A DNA stretch of 64,000 bases, from the NCBI RefSeq assembly GCF_042096055.1, contig NZ_JBELMH010000002.1:62001-126000 (forward strand). Direction: 5' to 3'. The stretch comes from Citreimonas sp042096055 (lineage in GTDB: Bacteria; Pseudomonadota; Alphaproteobacteria; Rhodobacterales; Rhodobacteraceae). A program made the position numbers and the translations under genes. This document shows, piece by piece, positions 61,207 through 64,000 of the stretch. How positions within the stretch are numbered: the first letter of the stretch is position 1; every line of letters starts with the position of its first letter. Below the pieces are notes generated by a model. It did no database searches and was not told the DNA's origin. It saw only the letters and a list, made by a program, of their open reading frames with translations.

Positions 61207-61656
61207 TTACTTGAACGGTGCCATGCCCGCGCGGGCCAGCGCGTCGGCGCGCTCGTTCTCGGGGTGGCCCGCGTGGCCCTTGACCCATTGCCAGGTCACG
61301 TCGTGCGTCGCCTGCGCGGCGTCAAGCCGCTGCCACAGCTCGACGTTCTTCACCGGCTTCTTGGCGGCGGTCTTCCAGCCGTTGCGCTTCCAGCCGTGGA
61401 TCCAGCCCGTGACGCCGTTTTTCACGTAGGCGCTGTCGGTGACGATGGTGATCGTTGTCGGCCGGGCGAGCGATTCGAGCGCGTTGATCGCGGCCATGAG
61501 CTCCATCCGGTTGTTGGTGGTGGCCGCCTCGCCGCCCTTCAGCTCGCGTTCCTTGACGATCGTCACGCCGTCCTTGGCCTGCAGCACGGCCCCCCAGCCG
61601 CCGGGGCCGGGATTGCCGGAGCAGGCGCCGTCGGTATAGGCGATAATCTGGGTCAT
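61207..61656 (-). CDS. rnhA: Ribonuclease HI
   Basis: 149 residues. All four catalytic carboxylates are in place: D9 (YTDGACSGNPGPGGW), E52 (NNRMELMAA), D74 (IVTDSAYVKNG) and D138 (NERADALA). It removes RNA from RNA-DNA hybrids. Start at 61656 (MTQIIAYTDG). The stop is close to the amtB terminator; the genes converge. Confidence 0.97.
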   Translation of the reverse strand: MTQIIAYTDGACSGNPGPGGWGAVLQAKDGVTIVKERELKGGEAATTNNRMELMAAINALESLARPTTITIVTDSAYVKNGVTGWIHGWKRNGWKTAAKKPVKNVELWQRLDAAQATHDVTWQWVKGHAGHPENERADALARAGMAPFK

Positions 61657-61723
61657 GTCGGAGTGTGCCGGGCGCAAATCATGCGCCTGTTTCGCCGCAT
61701 CGCGGCGCCGGTTCAAGCGGCAA

Positions 61724-62176
61724 TCAGACGATCAGGTGGACCGACAGGCAGATCACCACCAGCGCGGTCAGCAGGACGCGCAGGCGCATCCACCATTCCG
61801 GCGCAAGGCCCCAGCGCCAGAACTGCCAGTCGAGCACGAGCAATCCGATGTATCCCGCGATCAGCGCGGTTCCGGCCGCCTCCGCGCCGCCGCCGGTGGT
61901 GAAGAAGACCCACAGCGCCGGCAGCACCGAAAGCGCGTAGCCCGCCGCCGCGCGACTGCCCGTGGCGCGGGCGGCAAAGCCCCACAGCACGCCCGACATG
62001 AAGGACAGGATCACCGCGCCGTAGAAAAGCTGCACGTAGGGTCCGGTGAAGCGCGCGCCGAACGCACCCTGCGACCAGAGCGCGAGCGGGTCCGATATGA
62101 CCGTCAACGCGCCCCATAGGAACGGCAGGACGCCGGCCAGCCCCAGCACAAGCGCCGCGCGCGGTATCGTCTGCAT
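61724..62176 (-). CDS. DUF3429 membrane protein
   Basis: 150 residues with four to five hydrophobic helices: AALVLGLAGVLPFLWGALTV, FYGAVILSFMSGVLWGFAA, AAGYALSVLPALWVFFTTGG and LRVLLTALVVICLSVHLIV. The SFMSGVLWG segment is characteristic of DUF3429 proteins, common in alphaproteobacteria and without known function. Start with GGAGGT at the right distance. Confidence 0.85.
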   Translation of the reverse strand: MQTIPRAALVLGLAGVLPFLWGALTVISDPLALWSQGAFGARFTGPYVQLFYGAVILSFMSGVLWGFAARATGSRAAAGYALSVLPALWVFFTTGGGAEAAGTALIAGYIGLLVLDWQFWRWGLAPEWWMRLRVLLTALVVICLSVHLIV

Positions 62177-62369
62177 CGAAGACCTCCGGTTCGGCGGGTC
62201 CTGCGCCCGCGCCTGCCAAGATGCCCCGCCCGCGTCCGGTGGCAAGCGGCGCGTGTTGCGCAAGCGGCGCCCGGTGGCGCAGGGTCGCGTCAATCTTCGC
62301 GGGTCAGGTTGGATACATCGGACGACACGGGCAGCGCCCGCCGTCCACAGGGCAACGGCCCGGACCCGC

Positions 62370-62398
62370 GCCCCGCCGCCAGGAATGGCTGGCGGGGC
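62370..62398 (-). terminator. GC-rich hairpin after ispH
   Basis: GCCCC(GCC)GCCAG pairs with CTGGCGGGGC around GAATGG, six bases beyond the ispH stop. No T-run follows, so termination is plausible but not certain. The rest of the 228-base gap to the DUF3429 gene shows nothing recognisable. Confidence 0.4.
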
Positions 62399-62404
62399 CA
62401 GCGC

Positions 62405-63355
62405 TCAGGCGGGCCGGCGCAGCACCCGCGGCACCTTGAACTCGACGTTCTCCTGAGCGGTCTCGACCTGCTCGACCCGCAGGTCGTAGCGCGCGCGGAA
62501 GGCGTCGATCACCTCGTCGATCAGCACCTCGGGCGCCGAGGCACCGGCCGTTATGCCGATCGAGCGGATGCCGTCCAGCGCACGCCAGTCGATGTCCTCG
62601 GCCCGTTGCACCAGCTGGGCATACCCGCAGCCCGCGCGGCGCCCCACCTCGACCAGTCGTTTCGAGTTCGACGAGTTCGGCGCGCCCACCACCAGCATTG
62701 CGTCGCAATGCGGCGCCATGGCCTTCACGGCCTCCTGCCGGTTGGTGGTTGCGTAGCAGATGTCTTCCTTGTGCGGCCCGACGATGTTGGGGAACCGCGC
62801 CTGCAAGGCCGCGACGATGTCGGCGGTGTCGTCCACCGAAAGCGTCGTCTGAGTCACGAAGGCCAGCTTGTCGGGGTCGCGCACGTCGACATGCGCCACG
62901 TCCTCGGGCGTTTCGACCAGCAGCACCTCGCCGGCGGGAAGCTGGCCCATTGTTCCGATCGTCTCGGGATGGCCGGCATGGCCGATCATGATCATCTGCA
63001 GCCCGTTCTCGTGGTGGCGGGCGGCCTCGATATGCACCTTGCTGACCAGCGGGCAGGTGGCGTCCACGTAGATCATCTCGCGGCGCGCGGCCTCGGCCGG
63101 AACGGCGCGGGGCACGCCGTGGGCCGAGAAGATAACCGGCCGGTCACCAGGGCATTCCTCGAGCTCCTCGACGAATATGGCGCCCTTGGCGCGCAGGTCG
63201 TCGACGACGTACTTGTTGTGCACGATCTCGTGGCGCACGTAGACGGGTGCGCCCCATTTCCCCAGCGCCATCTCGACGATCTTGATTGCGCGGTCGACGC
63301 CGGCGCAGAAGCCCCGCGGCGCGGCCAGGTACAATGTCAGCGGCTGTGCGGTCAT
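62405..63355 (-). CDS. ispH: 4-hydroxy-3-methylbut-2-enyl diphosphate reductase
   Basis: 316 residues. Last enzyme of the MEP isoprenoid pathway, giving isopentenyl and dimethylallyl diphosphate. The three iron-sulfur cysteines are C17 (RGFCAGVDRAI), C101 (VDATCPLVSKVH) and C200 (EDICYATTNRQ), with VFSAHG-type IFSAHGVPRAVP and NSSNSKRLVEV in the active site. Length and motifs are complete. Confidence 0.97.
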   Translation of the reverse strand: MTAQPLTLYLAAPRGFCAGVDRAIKIVEMALGKWGAPVYVRHEIVHNKYVVDDLRAKGAIFVEELEECPGDRPVIFSAHGVPRAVPAEAARREMIYVDATCPLVSKVHIEAARHHENGLQMIMIGHAGHPETIGTMGQLPAGEVLLVETPEDVAHVDVRDPDKLAFVTQTTLSVDDTADIVAALQARFPNIVGPHKEDICYATTNRQEAVKAMAPHCDAMLVVGAPNSSNSKRLVEVGRRAGCGYAQLVQRAEDIDWRALDGIRSIGITAGASAPEVLIDEVIDAFRARYDLRVEQVETAQENVEFKVPRVLRRPA

Positions 63356-63359
63356 CGGA

Positions 63360-63425
63360 TCAGGGTCCTTCGGGTGGTCCGTTCCAGACGTAGGGAATGA
63401 CGGCGGCGGCGTCCAGCGCGGTCAC
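63360..63425 (-). CDS. Possible 21-residue peptide between yqaA-like gene and ispH
   Basis: A GTG-started frame overlaps the preceding stop (GTGA) and ends four bases before ispH. The first 15 codons are G/C-ending like the neighbouring genes. It may be a coupling peptide or the displaced tail of the preceding gene after a frameshift. Chance cannot be excluded at this size. Confidence 0.25.
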   Translation of the reverse strand: MTALDAAAVIPYVWNGPPEGP

Positions 63426-63859
63426 GTCGCAGCGGCGGTGGCCCAGGCGAGCACTGCATAGCGGCCGGTCTTGGCGATCGTGACCAGCACCACGAACAGC
63501 CAGATCGGAGTGCGCATCAGCCCGGCCACGACGGTGAACGCGTCGCCGAACGGCGCCCAGGACAGCAGCAGCGTCCAGACGCCCCAGCGCCCCCACCAGC
63601 GTTGCGCCCGGTCCAGGGCGCGGCTGTCGGCGGGAAACCAGCGGGTGCCGCGAAACCGCTCGGCGCCGAGCCCGAGCGCGTAGTTCAAGGCCGCGCCGAG
63701 GACGTTGCCCAGGCTCGCCACCGCGATCAGCCAGCCCACCGCGACCGTGCCGCGCAACTGCAGCCCGGCGAATACGATCTCGGACTGGAACGGCAGGATC
63801 GTCGCGGCGCCGAACGCCGCCGCGAACAACCCGGCCAGAGAGGCGGCGGCTTCGGGCAA
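63422..63859 (-). CDS. YqaA-family (SNARE-associated/DedA-like) membrane protein
   Basis: 145 residues with four hydrophobic segments. FGAATILPFQSEIVFAGLQL, ASLGNVLGAALNYALG and LLLSWAPFGDAFTVVAGLMR match the YqaA branch of the DedA/SNARE-associated family. Such proteins are linked to lipid transport or membrane homeostasis, with function not settled. No ATG fits; TTG at 63859, eight bases after the upstream stop, is the likely start, with GAGGA about 14 bases above it. The C-terminus is short, ending ATAAAT. Confidence 0.78.
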   Translation of the reverse strand: MPEAAASLAGLFAAAFGAATILPFQSEIVFAGLQLRGTVAVGWLIAVASLGNVLGAALNYALGLGAERFRGTRWFPADSRALDRAQRWWGRWGVWTLLLSWAPFGDAFTVVAGLMRTPIWLFVVLVTIAKTGRYAVLAWATAAAT

Positions 63860-63866
63860 GACGCCG

Positions 63867-64000
63867 TCAGCGGTCCTCGCCGGCCGTCTCCATCCGCGAT
63901 TCGGCAGGCACGTCGCGCGGCGGGCGGCCGATGATCTCGCGCAACTCGTCGAGCTCGATGAAATTGTCGGCCTGGCGGCGCAGCTCGTCCGCGATCATCG
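63867..64000 (-). CDS. C-terminal fragment of an unidentified protein, cut by the window edge
   Basis: The last 44 codons of a reverse-strand gene, with the end reading FIELDELREIIGRPPRDVP. Strong G/C third positions and an eight-base spacing to the yqaA-like start support it as a real gene end. No family can be named from this piece; ATG codons are present, so it could also be a very short protein. Confidence 0.5.
   Translation of the reverse strand, partial: MIADELRRQADNFIELDELREIIGRPPRDVPAESRMETAGEDR

Overview
The window is very GC-rich throughout, densely coded, and reads as one stretch of an alphaproteobacterial chromosome, most likely Rhodobacterales (Roseobacter/Rhodobacter relatives). 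Pointers are monomeric NADP isocitrate dehydrogenase, glnK-amtB, mlaA-mlaC, the DUF482, DUF3429 and YqaA-type genes, and strong G/C third-position bias. It comes from a draft or metagenome assembly: five runs of exactly 100 N interrupt it (13295, 31444, 37158, 40795 and 43548). No rRNA, tRNA, CRISPR array or insertion sequence was seen. Apart from the N runs there is no gene-free stretch longer than 300 bases.

Region 1 (1-7580): the end of an RND efflux pump, a 3-hydroxyisobutyrate-dehydrogenase-like oxidoreductase, isocitrate dehydrogenase, and an unusual fusion of a two-cysteine permease with an FG-GAP/ASPIC beta-propeller. Region 2 (7738-20652): a cell-surface block. It holds a giant repeat autotransporter (about 2188 residues once one missing base and a false N gap are corrected), two Sel1-repeat exported proteins, a small exported protein, an exported tail-fibre-like protein, a methyltransferase and a sulfotransferase. 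Region 3 (20747-31443): a nearly complete type II secretion system on both strands (gspDEF forward; gspC and gspGHIJKLM reverse; gspO forward, cut by a gap), with a TPR lipoprotein inside it.

Region 4 (31544-48137, all reverse strand) is the most interesting part. Genes for glycogen synthesis and breakdown (glgP, glgB, glgC, glgA, glgX, malQ) lie in line with gpsA, a HAD phosphatase and a glucosylglycerol-phosphate synthase upstream, and a glucosylglycerol-hydrolase-like gene at the downstream end. As read, GlgC makes ADP-glucose for both glycogen (GlgA) and the osmolyte glucosylglycerol (GgpS). GpsA supplies the glycerol-3-phosphate acceptor, the HAD enzyme removes phosphate, and the hydrolase recycles the osmolyte. 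Together this would switch carbon between storage and osmoprotection.

Region 5 (48419-64000) is housekeeping and envelope genes: a P1-family peptidase, pterin dehydratase, a DUF482 acyltransferase-like protein, a glycerophosphodiesterase, RidA, a type I secretion ABC/HlyD pair, MlaA/MlaC, a bifunctional penicillin-binding protein, glnK-amtB behind a good sigma-54 promoter with NtrC-like boxes, RNase H, a DUF3429 membrane protein, IspH and a YqaA-type membrane protein.
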